64,000 nt of DNA from Hypomyces perniciosus (GCA_008477525.1 SPDT01000004.1:4340001-4404000); one strand, 5' to 3'; shown: positions 32,119 through 45,677, numbered from the stretch's first letter. The notes: generated from the letters alone by a model not told the origin. A program made the numbers and translations.

Positions 32119-34737
32119 TCAGTCATGCAGCCCAACATTCAGCCCAATACCGCCATGTTTCTCGTTCATATGGGTATAACAGGGGCCACTCTCGGCAAAT
32201 GTTGCCAGGCATTCCCAGCACATATGGACCTTGCATCCGCCACAGATCACATGGTTGCACCCCTCCGTCTTCTCTATCGACGTTCCGCATTTGGGGCAGT
32301 CTTGGATCTTGAGCTCCAGCTTGAGTTTCTGGTTCGCCTCATGACCACCGGAAACAATATCCTTGTGCTCAGCGCAGGTCATCCCCGGATGCAAACTATG
32401 GCACGCCATACACGTGGACGCCAGGCAGTTCGTACAAGTGTAGATGCCTACCGGAGGGCCGGACGTATTAGCGGCAGCGGCCCGAACTGCCCGGTATATT
32501 TGGCTGCAGTCCGGCGTGGGGCAGTATCGGAACTCGGTGGGGTGGCGCCGGACAAACGAAGCAAAGGAATCTTCTAGGATGTCCTCGAATGTAGCTGATG
32601 AAAGGAGTTCCTGAAGCTCCTCAAGCCCGAGAATAGTCCCGCATTGGTCTCCATCACCGACACAGCGGATTCGAAACTCGGCTGCAGGGACTGAGACGCC
32701 GGACTGACAGAAGTCGCCGAAGCATGCAGCGCAATAGACATGGCCGCATTTCGTGCGCACTGGGTCCTCGGCGTCAGTCCAGCAGACGGCACAAGTTTTG
32801 TCAGTACCGGCTCCAACAATGGGTATCGGTTCCGGACCAAGTCTTTGGGCCGAGATGATTGCTAGAGCAGACATGTAGTCGGCCTCGGATCCCGTAATGA
32901 TGATGCGTTTTGGCGTGGAAGCAATGTCGAAAGTGGCTTTGGCAACTCCAAGTCTCGTGGAAACGGCCTTGAAACCTCCAAGACAGCCCCATCGGAACTG
33001 TTGATGGCTAAGCGCAATGGAATAGACTTGAGAAGAGTCCTCCTTGGCTAGATGTATGAGTAGTTTTATCGCTTGCTGGCATTTTCTCTTCGATCCATAG
33101 ACTCTGAGTTGAGACTTCAATCCATCGCGCCCAATAACCACACCGAGATCCCTTTCAATTTGTTTGATCTTCTCCCAATGTCCTCCACCCTTCCTAAACC
33201 CCGAAGACCAGATGACTTCATCACCGTCTTTGACAACTTCGCCGGCGGTAATCTGTTCGAGTATTTGTTTGGCTTGACCAACGAGCTGGCTGTCCTCGCC
33301 CTCCACTTTCACGACTTGGTATCCCCGTAGAGGCGGATACACAGTAAAACTCAAATGCTTGTCCCTCCAAGCCGGTCTGTAAGCGTCGATTTGCTGTTGC
33401 ACTGCGTTGTAGATTTTCGCCGAGACCTTGAATTTCGCCGCAGTCACAAGTCGCATCGTCAGCTTCGTGGTGTCACTGAATGACAGCAGCTTGTTATCCA
33501 ACTCAGCCACTGCCAGTCTCGCATCGGACTCCTCGACAAAGCGGGCCTGGGCCTTGGCTCGCTTGCCCTCAGAATAACTGACTTCCCACCACTCTAATGG
33601 TCCGACTTGTAAAAGCATTGACCTGATGATCGCACTCGAGTGATCTACGTCAACCGTATAGCTGGGATCCCCGAGCTCAGTATGTCGAGGCTGACGAGAC
33701 TGCGGAATGTCGTGGCAGACATCCTTTTCTGTGGCCAAGCCCGGTACATCGGTCAACATCAACCTCCACGCCACAGTGTTATAAGAGTTCCTCTCTCTAG
33801 TTTGCACCCTAGCCTGCACCCTGCGGCCTAGGACTCTGTAGACACCAGCTGCAAACTTTTCGAATACTTTCTGGGCAATTTCCTCGAACCCAAAGTTCAG
33901 CCAGACTGTCCGCGTCGGCTTGTGCCATGAGGCATGGACCTTCCTACAATCGACGCGGCGGAGGGATGATCCTTGAGGCATGGAAACAGCTATAGGGATG
34001 GCTTCGAATCGAGGAGATATCCGTCTGTCTCTGAGTCTGCTGCACAACGTCTTGGCAAATAACGGATCCTCCACCCCTACATCGGCACTACAGTGTGTTG
34101 AGTCGGTTTGTGGGGCGATTCTCACACTGCCTATCGGTATGTCGATATCCAGTTTCGCCAAGAGGTCGACCACGGAGGAGGGCGTGCTATCTAACGGGAG
34201 CTTGTTGAGGCGAACGGCAGAGAAATCGGAGGGTAGAGAGACCTTAGATATTGTTGCGCCATCTGTGAAGTGCACCACCGCGCCGGCAATAACACGAATC
34301 CAGTTGTCTTGGGTTTGTGTCTTCTGGGGTGACTTCAAGTAACGGACTCGTTAGTCTCACAGAAAGCTACCCGCGAAGCAGGACGGGGAGGGGAGTAAGT
34401 CTTTTACATCATGCTGAAGTCTTTCCTCCGCTAAAGGTTCAGCTACCACTGCGTGCGCAAATAGACACTGATCTCCGTTTCGACAGGTCCCCTTCGCGAA
34501 GAAATGGCAGGGAATTTGAGATCTCGAATCGGAGTGAATCTGTCCGGTGTCTGGGGGATTCGGCGGCGTCCCACGGCCTATATGACCATCATGAGAAAAT
34601 TTGCAGCGATTACCTTGCAAACATCTTCCTATGGCATGAAAGCGACAAGGAATCGGGGCCTTTTCATCCTGCCTGTCTGGCTCAGGCGCAGGCGCATGCG
34701 AAGGCCTTCCGCTTCTGAATGATAACCGACTATACAT
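32119..34737 (-). CDS. CCCH zinc-finger RBR (RING1-IBR-RING2) E3 ubiquitin ligase
   Basis: A RING-HECT hybrid ligase that would form a ubiquitin thioester before substrate transfer. Exon 1 is 34,737-34,408 and exon 2 is 34,332-32,119 (branch ACTAAC, acceptor TTGAAG), giving 847 residues. The N terminus holds two C-x7-C-x5-C-x3-H fingers (PCRFHAIGRCLQGNRCKFSH and PCHFFAKGTCRNGDQCLFAH), suggesting RNA binding. The middle 500 residues have no clear domain by eye but may include KH- or RRM-like folds. RING1 begins near residue 624 (CAVCW...KCGHVYCAAC), the IBR at about 714-766, and RING2 near 789 (DCPKCGTSIEKTEGCNHVIC). The likely catalytic Cys is in EGCNH at about residue 802. All zinc ligands appear present. 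The donor GTAAAA is weak, so the join is good but not certain. Confidence 0.87.
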
Positions 34738-37721
34738 GGATGTACTGATCAGCTTGCTTGGCCACAGATAAAATACTGAGCAGTGATTTCTCGTTCAATT
34801 CCGGAGAATCGCATGTGTCTGAAGGCCCAAGTTGGTCATGTCATGCTCATTAGGCAGTTATTCTCTCCAAAGATGGGAGGGGTTCTTCTGCCTGACGAGG
34901 CATGACGACATGATGTGTGGCAGCACAGATGCAAGCATGCACCTCACGGCTACGAATCAGCTGCACGGCATCTATTTCTGACGAAGCTGTTTGCAAGACA
35001 GTGATGCCACGTTGATATTTTCTGCAGCTGCCATTTGCTCAAATACAAGATATCCGCTGATTGGTGGTGGCCCAGCAAGACGGCTTGTGAGGGCTCGGAG
35101 GGGATTACCTCTGTGTCTGGTATTGGAGAAAGGGCAGTAATGGCTCCATTTACTGGTGAAACGGTATTCGTAGATGATGCATGCAGTGATGCCAATGATT
35201 CGGCGAGGCTATGGTGAAACTGTCGTATATTAGCCACCTCCCATCATTCTTTTTTGTTCATGTTGACGTGAATGAAGTATCCCCACCGTGTGTCACCCGG
35301 ACCACTATCCGCACGAGGAATGACAAGAAATATGAAGCTGTATGGCTTACGAGTAGTGGTAGTAGTAGCAAGTGTCAAGCAGGAGAATATTTAATTCCCC
35401 TAGCCACTGCTCGGACCGAGCCGAGAATAGTAGCTAGATACAGCCAACGCAGCATCCGAATCAAACCATCGAACAAATGTATGAATCCTTCAGTCAAAAT
35501 TAGAGTTACTTACAGATCAAATAGGCAAATCTATGAGCCCCGATACCTAATTCTGACATGTAGGTTTATTTAAAGGTACTATTAATAGGGTAGGTACGGA
35601 GTAGAAAAGCATAAATTTAGGGATAAAATATTACATAGGCTTCGTAATATCTGTCAGCTGATGTCTTCCAATGAGCTACCAATTCTACTACTACTATACA
35701 TACTCGTACTATTAATATAATCTTACGAAATTGGCCATGACACCAAGTTGATGTTAGATATATTCTTCATACAAGGCTCTGAACACATTTTCGCCCTATC
35801 GAGGCAGCTTGCGTAAAACTGCATAATTCTTACGGCCAACAACCCGCAATTTTCACGAGTCCGCTGAGACTCAGCTGCCGTGACTTGTTGCTACCTTACT
35901 CATGGCCATGACCTCTTCCTAATACTCACTGACGATTCTCCAATTTTCGTCTCCTCATTTCGTATGCCAAATGTTTAATTAATTTGTGTCGATTATCCGG
36001 GGAAGCCTCTACTGGCCTTCCCATGACTTAAGCTCCTTAGACTCGGAGCCACTACGTGTTCAGCCTCGCATACCACCCGTTACTCAGTAATCGCGTCGAC
36101 GCTCTTGGTTCACCGAACATCTCTTGGTTTCTGGAATACAAAACCAGGAGTTCATGGGTGAGTAGATAATGGTAGGTACCAGGACTGGTAAGCTCTCAAG
36201 AGTGAGACAAATGGCTCCCCATTTTATAAAGTCGATTTTTAACACCGCCGCCACCAGTTCAGCCTTACGGGTGGATGGCTCAAACCCAACCACACCCACT
36301 TTTGCCGGCGATTGCTACTATTGTCCTACTCCGTACTATCTACTCGTAGGCATTCCATTTGGCCTTGATAACTTGGCACTTGGCATTACGCGGGCACTGA
36401 GGAGGTGGGAACACATCTGTGAGGCCTCCTTGGCACTTTGCGCGCCTGGAAGAGTCAATGTTGGAAGCTTGTCCCACACAACCCCCAATCTTGGAGACAT
36501 TTGACTCCGGTATGACGAGAGCTTGAGAAATTTCCTGTTTAACAATAGCAAGGTCATTAGCCTGTCTAGCTATGCATTGTTAAGTGTTGGTATCACCAGC
36601 CTTCTTCTGTGAGTCGTGGCTTATTCGTGTTAGTGTGCGGGCGTGTGCTTCTTGGCAATCCTACTACACCAAGGCCAAGCCTTTACCAGTCCCTGATCTC
36701 ACTAGTAATAGGAGCGCGTACATATTTCGGTGTTATCCACAAAAATGAAAAATTGCAATGCAAATTAGGAACTGGAATCGAAGCGTGTCGAGCGATACAG
36801 TGTATGTACGAAGTATGTATGGCGTGTGTTGGTGCTTGTTGTTCGAAAGCAGCCTGGTGAGGGGCGGATCCTACGCTCGGTTGGGCCCAGCCCGACAGAT
36901 AGCAGAAAAAATGATGAAAGGAAATGAGAAGCTTGTGGTCCAGATGCTTTCAATTGGTGAATGAAGTCTCACGATCGAAGCCTTTTGCTTCTGAATGTGT
37001 GGATTGCAATGGCAAACAATGAGCAACGAGCCTGGGAGAAAGGCGTCATGTAGAATCGTGAGGAGCTAGGCTACCCCTTTTATCTTAGTTTTTTATTCTA
37101 GAACATTTAGAAGCATCCATAACGGAGTCACCGAATAAGTGGGAATGCTGTGAGCCCAATACTACTCGAATGACGAATGCCGACATGACATGACCAACGC
37201 CCGATGATGAGGCACTTTGGCGCAACAGCCAACTCGGTGGAGCCTACATTCTCACATGCCTATTAACCATGCTGATTGTGAAATTATTGTCGTCGATATC
37301 GTTATTCACCATCACCGTCTAAAGCATCTGGTGACAGAGAAAACACCAGTGTTCTGGCGACAGTCTCCTATCGGAAATTTTCTTCATGCGCACCCGCCCA
37401 ACACCAAGCCTTGAAATCGCCTTAAAAGTCTTAGTCGCACAATTGCGAATCCTACCTCTTACTTGGCCAATCTCATGCCAGTCAAAGACTTGGCATCCGC
37501 TTAAGGTTGCGCAGCCGACATGTTGGCGTGAGTTTAATTCCAGATGGCGCAAGAGGATCCCTGTTTCACCAAATATGCTCTCCAAGGACCATTGGCAAGG
37601 GTCCTCGTTGACCATGAGCTTCAACATGAGGAATAAATATAAACATACGACCCTGTGTGCAGAATATAGAAGATGATTCAGCTGTCCAGAGAAGCACCTC
37701 TCATCACCACTGCCTATTATT
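34738..37721. other. Gene-poor region, partly AT-rich
   Basis: About 3 kb without a supported gene. Short open frames lack family features or codon structure. The central part (35,400-36,000) is AT-rich with microsatellite-like (ACT)n runs, possibly an old decayed insertion. TACGGAGTA elements occur near 35,594, 36,331 and 36,808. The right end must contain the promoter of the methionine-permease-like gene. Confidence 0.5.
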
Positions 37722-39510
37722 ATGGCCGACCAAAAGAAAGGTCTGGATCATCCAGACGCCACGAGAGAGGCTGGGCGGGAAGGCTTAGGCAACACGAGCG
37801 GCGATGACCAGCTCGACAGCGGTTCGAGCATCAATGGCCAGACATATGCCTATTCCGAGGACCGCAAGATCGGTATCGTCGGCGCCGTTTTTCTCATCTT
37901 GAACAAGATGATTGGTACAGGAAGTACGTGCAGCAGCCAGTCCCTCTCTCCAGCATCCATATTCATGATAATGGCTTACACGGTTTCAACGTTACAGTCT
38001 TCTCGACGCCATCAGGCGTTTTTGCTGCCACTGGCTCCGTCGGCATCAGCATCATGCTCTGGGTCATTGGTGGATTTCTCACCTTCTGCGGCCTGAGTGT
38101 CTTCCTGGAATTCGGCCTCGCCATCCCCCGCTCTGGTGGCGAGAAGAACTACCTTGAGCGTGTGTACCGTCGCCCTCGTTATCTAGCTACATGCGTCTTG
38201 GCTGCACAGATGATCCTTCTTGGCTTCTCATCCGGTAACGCACTCGCCTTTGGTCGGTATGTTCTCTTCGCTGCGGGGCGAGAATCGCCAGATGGATGGG
38301 AGGCGCGAGGAATCGGTATCGCTGCCGTGACGTTTTCCATTGCCCTGCACAGTCTGTTCCCGAAATGGGGAATTAGACTCTTCAACGTTCTCGGAGTCTT
38401 CAAAGTCATTATTCTCCTGTTCATTGTCTTCGCGGGCTTTGCTGCCCTGGCGGGCCGCCGCCTTGTGCCCGACCCGCATAACTTTGACAACGCGTTCGCC
38501 ATTGAGGATTACGGAGGTGGATCGGCCTTTGACTACTCAAACGCGCTCCTCAACGTTATCTACAGTTACAAGGGCTGGGAGAATGCCAACTACGTCGTCA
38601 GTGAGCTCAAGCATCCCAGAAAGACGCTTGCCGTTGCTGCTCCCCTAGCTGTCGGCGGAGTGACGATTCTCTACGTGCTCGCCAACGTGGCATACTTTGC
38701 TGCCATTCCAAAACCCCAGCTTGCCAAGGCAGAGGTCCTCGTCGCGGGTCTGTTCTTCCGCAATATTTTCGGAAACACTGCCGGAGCACGAAGCTTGCCC
38801 GTTTTTGTTTCACTGAGTAATTTGGGCAATGTCTTGGCTGTGAGCTTTGCGCATGCACGAGTTAACCAAGAGCTTGCCAAGGAGGGATTGCTTCCTTTCA
38901 GCAAGTTCTGGGCATCGAATAAGCCATTCAATGCGCCAGCTGCCTCGGTATGTAGAAGGATATCTCGAAGTCCTACTTGAAACTGACATGATGTGTGCAG
39001 CTCTTCATTCACTGGCTTGTGACCGTCATCATCCTCGTCGCCCCTCCTGCAGGTCCGGCATACAACTTCATTATCAACCTGTACGGCCAATTATCCCCAC
39101 AAGGTTGTTTGACTATCTTCGCTAACATTAAGAACAGCTACACGTACCCTGGCGCATGGATCAACGCCTTTGTCACAGCCGGTCTCATATACCTCCAGTA
39201 TACAAAGTCCGAAAATTGGAGTTCACCATGGCATACTTTCCTCCCAATCTCGATAATCTACTGCCTGGCCAACGTCTTCCTGGTTCTGGTGCCCTTCATC
39301 CCTCCAAATGGCGACTGGAATGCCGACGGCTACCCTTACTATTCATTCCCCGTCGTTGGTGTTGGTGTTCTCATTTTGGGTGTTGTTTACTGGGCCGTTT
39401 GGACAAGGGTCTTGCCTCGCCTTGGCGGATATAAGATCGAGTCGGAACGGATCTTCAACGAGAATGGCGATGAGGTTGTCCATTATCGTAAAGTGCCGGT
39501 TAATAAGTGA
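37722..39510 (+). CDS. Methionine permease-like amino acid transporter (LAT/APC family)
   Basis: A plasma-membrane amino acid transporter most like yeast Mup1-type high-affinity methionine permeases; substrate by homology only. Exons are 37,722-37,923, 37,998-38,947, 39,001-39,080 and 39,138-39,510, giving 534 residues. The third intron is 57 nt and frame-preserving (branch GCTAAC); removing it restores IINLYTYPGAWINAFV. The N-terminal hydrophilic region precedes KIGIVGAVFLILNKMIGTGIFSTP, where the GxG-type substrate-binding break of helix 1 is formed across the first intron. Other family blocks are EFGLAIPRSGGEKNYLE, NVIYSYKGWENANYVVSELKHPRKTL (helix 6) and AVSFAHARVNQELAKEGLLPFSKFW. About 12 membrane segments are visible. 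The gene is intact although it borders the mutated repeat region by less than 500 bp. Confidence 0.93.
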
Positions 39511-40365
39511 TCGATCGAATGGCTGGGTAGGAGCGCTTGCACGAACCACTGCATGATAATCCACATCTATAATGTTAGAAGGGTATTGGGCGTTGAGAAC
39601 CTATGCGCTTTGGAATGCAAATAGCATAGTGCATGCTGGGTGTCTGCAAGAAAGCTAGACATTGTAGATGGAATTAGTTTAATTATATTCAATTAATATC
39701 GACGTCAATCAAAATACATGAGGACCAAATTGTATGGTACCTAAATCCCCAACTGCTTATTTCTCGACACCCGAAGATAAAAGGGCTATAAGCTCTCTCA
39801 TTCTTGGCATGATAAAATTTTCTTTGGCTTCGTTACCAATTCGGTCATGCGTTCCTTTCTACGTGACACTGAATTTTCAGTGTAAAGCAGAGTCGTTTGG
39901 CTCGTTTAATATGTTTCAGGCCCAGGAACAGGAGTCAAAATGCTACTGACCTGTCAAGCTGGAGACAAGAAAACAGGGACTGAAAACCATATACAGTGCT
40001 ATAGCTAACTCTGATTGCCATGGATTACTCCCATTACTATAGATAACTATTATGTTGTTAATTTTTAAGATGTTATAGTTAAAAATAAATAAAAAGGCCT
40101 TTTTTAACTTTCCTAGAAATAGTATATTATTAAAGCAATAAAGTTCTTTAACCTTTAAGACTTTAATCCTATTTAATTACCTCTATAGCCTTCTCTTTTA
40201 GCTGATAAAACTATAATTAGACTAAATAAAGCTAATATTAAGCTATTTTAAGCTATTATTAAAATAATTATTTATTTAATAATCTATATTTAAGTAGATA
40301 CTAGCTTTCTAATCTAGTAGCTAGCAAAATAATTCCAAAACCTATATAAAGAGCATTTAAATGCA

Positions 40366-40627
40366 TGTTAGGAGACCGGAAGCTCCGGAGCTCTCATAAT
40401 ATCACATGGGCCGGAATGCATATATAAGAGCAACTATAGTCCCCGAAGATATAGAACTTTAGAGACCAGTAAACTACTACTGCTACACTTAACTATTAAT
40501 TTCTAGTTTATTACCTACTTATTAGCACCTATTTCTCCTTTAAATAATTACTCTTTAACCTCCTTTACTTTTCTTTAAAGTTATAGCCCCTCGCCTAATC
40601 CATCTACCTTAAAGAGGGTCTTTAATA
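40366..40627 (+). repeat. LTR family 1, copy F (262 bp)
   Basis: It starts TGTTAGGAGACCGG and ends TCTTTAATA (a mutated CTAACA end). It contains a TATATAAG box. An inverted copy of equal length lies at 62,340-62,601. No matching target duplication is seen on the flanks. Confidence 0.85.
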
Positions 40628-41915
40628 TACTAGTCTTTTTTATTATTTTTAATAAAGGTAAAAAGATTATTAAAGTTAAAGATACCTTTAGCGGTAAATA
40701 ATCAATTTACTTTTAGTAAATAGGCTGTATTTTAAATATAAAGACTTTTAAATAAAGTTATTTTTTTAAATTATTAATTAAGCCTTTTAAATAATACTTT
40801 ATTTATAAAAAAAGAATTTAATACTTGCATTCAGTAAATAAAAGATAAATAGCAAATACATTTAAAGAGGAAATATTTAAATACTTTTTTTAAAGGGAAA
40901 ACCTTTTTTTTAAACTTTTAAAGATTAAAGGTTTATTGCCTATAATTAACTTATTATATACTGCTAGTTTAAAATAACTTTATAAAGGCAATTAAAGTAA
41001 AGTATAAATTTAAGCTTTTTATTATAAAAGAAAGTTTAAGTAGAATTATAGACTTTTTTTTACTATTATTAAAGGGTAGTTTAAATTATCTTTTAATACT
41101 TTTTTTAAGCAGTTTATAAAATTACTTATATTACTTCCTGTTTAAAAAAAGATATTTAATAGCTATAAATTAACTATTTTAAAGATAAAGGCAGATTTGC
41201 TAAATTAATTATTTAAAATAAATTTCGTTAATAGCTTAAAGACAATAATCGCAATAGCTTAATTAAATACTATAAAGCAACATTATATATCTTTTATTTA
41301 TATTAAACTGTTAAATAAAATTTTTAATTATTCCTTTTTTAATTTAAGATTATTAAAAGTAAATTCTTTAAAATAACTCTTTTATAGCTTAAGATTTATA
41401 TATTTTTATAATATTCTTTTTATAATAAATAAATAAATACTTTACTATAAAATCTTTATAACCTAGCAGGAGTTAATTTATATTAATATACTTATTAAAA
41501 CTTTTATATATAGCTATATTAGTAATATAAATAGCTTTTAATAGGAATCTTGATTTTAAAGAAAATATAAAAAGACTAGATTTATGAATTAGCAGGGATT
41601 ATATTAAAATTATACTATTAATACTTTAAAGAATATAATAATTAAAGTATTTAAAGGTTTAAAAAAATAAAGAAACCTTTTTAATTTAATAATTTATTAA
41701 AAATATAATAGTCTTTACTATAAAACCTTTTATTAAACTTTTAATTATATAAAACATAATAGTAAATACTATTTTATTAAAAAGTATAATAACTTTATTT
41801 AATTATACTTTACTAGCAGAAATACTAAACCTGCAGTTTATTAACCCTAAAATATAATTACTATATAGATTTACCTATAAAATAATTAAAGAAAATACAG
41901 TTAAATAGCTACTAG
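40628..41915. other. Unassigned RIP-mutated sequence
   Basis: AT-rich with stops in all frames. It probably belongs to an older retrotransposon, but I could not assign a domain. Confidence 0.4.
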
Positions 41916-42323
41916 TTTGTTGGGGGTAACTGATATACCCAACGCACCAGCATTTTTTCTTGTTAGCTTACCCGAGAAAGGTTGGCTGCTTATTTAAGCA
42001 GCTACTAGATTAGGAAAGCACAGGAGTATAAAGATATACAGATAGACCTAGTTTAATAAACAACAACCTTCTTCCCCTTTTAACACATAACCCTACCTGT
42101 AAGAATACAGTCGCTGAGGCGTATAAAGGTAACTGTTGGTTACTTTTAGCTGCCGGCATTATGATTAAATGATCTGCAGTATCTTTTTAGCCCCTATATT
42201 ACTTAATCGCCGCTTTGTGGTTCTGTCAGGAGCGCGGTTCCCGCGCTTAATACCAGTTATTGTATGTGGGTGTGTGTGTGTGTTGTGTATGTGTTTTAGA
42301 GTGTTAATTCCCCCTCGATAAAA
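41916..42323 (+). repeat. LTR family 2, copy A (about 403 bp core)
   Basis: The core runs TGTTGGGGGTAACTG (41,918) to CCCCCTCGATA (42,320), with TT/AA extensions forming a terminal inverted repeat. Flanks ACTAG (41,911) and ACTGG (42,324) could be a target duplication altered by one G-to-A change, which would make it a solo LTR. Alternatively TGGTAACCG after the LTR is a primer-binding site and this is a 5' LTR. An internal GCTGCTTA/TAAGCAGC hairpin is present. Confidence 0.8.
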
Positions 42324-44960
42324 CTGGTAACCGAAATAGGGGGAAATCTCGGGGATTGCATCCTAGGAAGTAATCACTAAGGGCACTTCTATACTGCCAC
42401 CAAGACCTACCTTTACTTAACTACTAATAGAATTATAGGCTAGCTTTACCCAGTCTCTATATGAATATAAGACGATTAGCTGAGGGAAATAGCTTAAAAC
42501 CCCTTCTGCAACTATTTGATGTAGATTAGTATAATACTTGACTCTGAAAATGCAGGTTATCTGGTTGCAATTTCCGAAAAGATATTAAAATTAGTTAACT
42601 TAGGCGTAACGCGCTAAAATATAATAAAAAAGCAGAACCTTAAGAAACTACTAGTTAATAATACCTGCTAATTAAGAGCTGAGATTTTAAGGAAAATTAC
42701 TGAAAGATTAGTCGCTATAGTAAAAGTGAATATATAGGTAAAACAGTCAGTACTATATAACCTAAGCCCCTTTAAACTATTAATATACTATTATAACCTT
42801 TATTTTATTTATTAGCAGGTAAGTTAATAGGTAAAATAACTATAGGGGGCTAATAAGGGATATATTAATTATTTAATCTTTTAATATAGAGACTTTATTT
42901 TAGTTTTATTAATATTCTTAGCTAGGTTTTTTTTAACTTTAAATAAAAGTATTATTTTTACTGCTTTTATAATCTTTAGTATATAGGCTATCTTTACTTA
43001 TATTAAAGATATTTAAAGAAGATATAAGAATAATAATAACTTAATGTCTTGCAATTAGTATTAATATAGGAAGCTATCCCTAAAAGACTAGCTGATTTCT
43101 TTATTTTAGATAAATAAACGCAACCTTTTTTTTTTATAAAAAAACTCCCTATATTAGCAGAATATATCGCTATAGCTTTATTATTAAAGGAATATTTTCT
43201 TTTTTTAGTTAAAAGAAGAATACTCTTTTAAGGGCTAGTTATTTAAGTCGGACGACTTTAATCTGTAAGAGAAAGGGTATTCTTTTATTAAAGAACTATT
43301 TAATTAAGACTTTAATAATTTACTTTAATTTAAAGTAAAAGAGTCTGAATTAAACTAATAACCTCCTTTTACTAGGATATTAGACGCGATTCTGTCTTTA
43401 ACCCTTTAACTTAAGAATTATTTAATTATATACCTAACCTAATATTAATAATATCTATATCTATTATAATAGAATTTAGGGAAGGATTAGGCTTTTTAGT
43501 AGAGAAAGGGAAGTTATTATCTTAAAAGTTCCTTTTTTTTATTTAAGCCTTTAAGAATATCCAGGGTATAAAGCTACTAATAGGAATTAACTTTATAAGT
43601 AAATTTAATAGTAAGAATATATTTTAGTTCCTGAGAAACTATAAGTAAGAAATAAAAGATTAGGGAATTTTAATTAGGGATTAAGGGAGGTATTTAAAAC
43701 TGTTTATAAAAGTAAAGGAATAAAAGATGGTTTAGATTTTTATTAAGGAAAGTATTAGCTGGGATAAAATAAAGAAAAAACTTTTGCGATATTATAAATA
43801 ATAGGATAAAGATCGATTGGAATTATATATAGTATAACTTTGAAACCTTTATCGCTATAAACTTACAGGAATGCAGTCTGCAATAGATTAGTTGCTTTAA
43901 TATTAATATTTTTATTAAAAGTTTAATAAGAAAAATTAAAGGATAGCGATACTGTATTCCTATAATATCGCGAAAGTAATATTACTGGAGCTGCTTTAGC
44001 TAGTAATAGCTTTTAAAGGGATTGAGGAAATTAATAATTTTAAAGATTTAATATATATTAAAGTCTAGATATTTTTTTATAATAGAATACTAGTAGAGTT
44101 TAATATTTAAAGAGCCTATTTTTAAGAGTTTAATAAAAGATTATTTAAGATTAAGGATTTGTTAGATTTATTTAAGTTAAAGTTAAGCTTAAGGATAAAA
44201 AAGCGAAAGAAAAATAGCCTGAACCCGCGGAATTAACTATAACTTTACAGCTTAAAGATTAAATAAACGCTTTATCTAAAAAATTTAATAAACTAGTAAT
44301 TTAGCTTTTCTAGTAAAAGGAAATAGCAATTAATTTAAAAGAAAGAGAATATTATTGCGTTACTATTAGTGGCAATAAACTTAGATAAGGACCTTTTATT
44401 TCGATAATTGCTATTAATAATATTAATATAATAGACCCTTTATATAATAATATACTAAATACCTTCCTTATTAACTACTTAAAGGCGGTTATTAATATTA
44501 AATACTGCTGGTATTATAAGGATAAAGACTATTTTCCCTGGAACTGCATTAAGTTAGCCTATAATAAAGGCTATAGGTTTATAATATATAACCTAGCAGT
44601 AAAAATAATTTAGGTAGGCTTACGGAAAACCTTAGTCTTACCTTAACTTATTATATTAATTATAACTATTAGGATTTATATATGAAAAATACTAGCGCTT
44701 TAAGTAGAATTATTTAAAGCTTAGAATAAGGTTTCCTTAAGCCTGTTATTTGCGAAAAAGATAGAACCTGGCTTTTTTAACTAGGAATTAATTACCTATA
44801 AAGCTAAATTCTTTAGTATTGTCTATAATAAAGTAGTATATAAGGAGATATTTAAAATTTGGGTACTGTAAAGGTTAAATACAATTCTTGTAAAGGGATT
44901 AATAATAAATATTATATACTTTATAGGCAGAGATTAAATAATTACTGAAAAAAGGGATAA
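42324..44960 (+). mobile_element. Degraded Ty3/gypsy-type gag region
   Basis: This is plus-strand remnant sequence. At 44,506-44,547 the codons read C-W-Y-Y-K-D-K-D-Y-F-P-W-N-C, a zinc knuckle (CCHC) in which one Cys and the His appear mutated to Tyr, as RIP would do. The sequence is cut by the copia element at 44,961 and appears to resume at 52,517. Confidence 0.65.
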
Positions 44961-45226
44961 TGTGGCGGAGCGCGGCACAGCTATGTGGAGTATAGAGAGA
45001 TAGGAAACGAAGCTTGATTCTATGAAAGAGAATATGCCATAGTGGCCTCGCTATATATACATATAGCTAACATAAAGAAGAAGCTGTGTGCAGGCGCTTA
45101 CAGCGCCTGCATAGTCTGACACATCGCTTACGCGATGTGTATATCAGCTCATATCTGCTGACAAAGCAGATAAGAGCTCTTTAGCGCCGGCAAGCGGTAG
45201 GGCCCTAGCCTATTTAACCTAATACA
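44961..45226 (-). repeat. LTR family 3, copy D (266 bp, 3' LTR of the copia element)
   Basis: It starts TGTGGCGGAGCGCGG on the plus strand and ends CCTAATACA. It contains three consecutive hairpins (45,090-45,110, 45,119-45,140 and 45,152-45,172). Confidence 0.92.
45090..45172. other. Three tandem stem-loops inside LTR D
   Basis: Arms GCAGGCGCT (9 bp, loop TAC), ACACATCGC (9 bp, loop TTAC) and TATCTGCT (8 bp, loop GACAA) are each followed by the perfect complementary arm. The same series is present in LTR E at about 52,379-52,460. Confidence 0.88.
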
Positions 45227-45677
45227 CCCCCCAGTTAATAAGGCTATTCCCAGTACTTTATTGACTGCTATCTTAGTCTATTTATAGTGTTGTGACTGTC
45301 TGGCCGCGCTCCTAGAGCCTCTTTTACTTAATTAAAAGCTTTTTATTATAAATATGTATTAATATTCTGTTATAAAGGTAAAAGGAATATAAGCGCTATA
45401 GCTATTATTGTTCTGTGATAATAGGAAGTTAAATAATAAAGCTTTTAAGCAGGTAAATCAGTCCTAAACAGTTAGAATGGGTATATTAGCTGCCCCCTGG
45501 CCCTTATTCCTCGCTCTTCTTCTTTAGTTATTAACATTATTATTATCAATATTAACAACAACATTAACATTAACATCAACAGTAACATAGCCCCCGCTGT
45601 AAATATTACGCTTCCAACTAATTCCCTTCGCACTGCGTGTTTATTAGCTAACAGCAAAATCGCAGAAGAAGAATACT

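Noticed and set aside
36084..36299. Short frame beginning MGVVGFEPSTRK
   Set aside because: It resembles spurious translated frames and has no start context or supporting domain.
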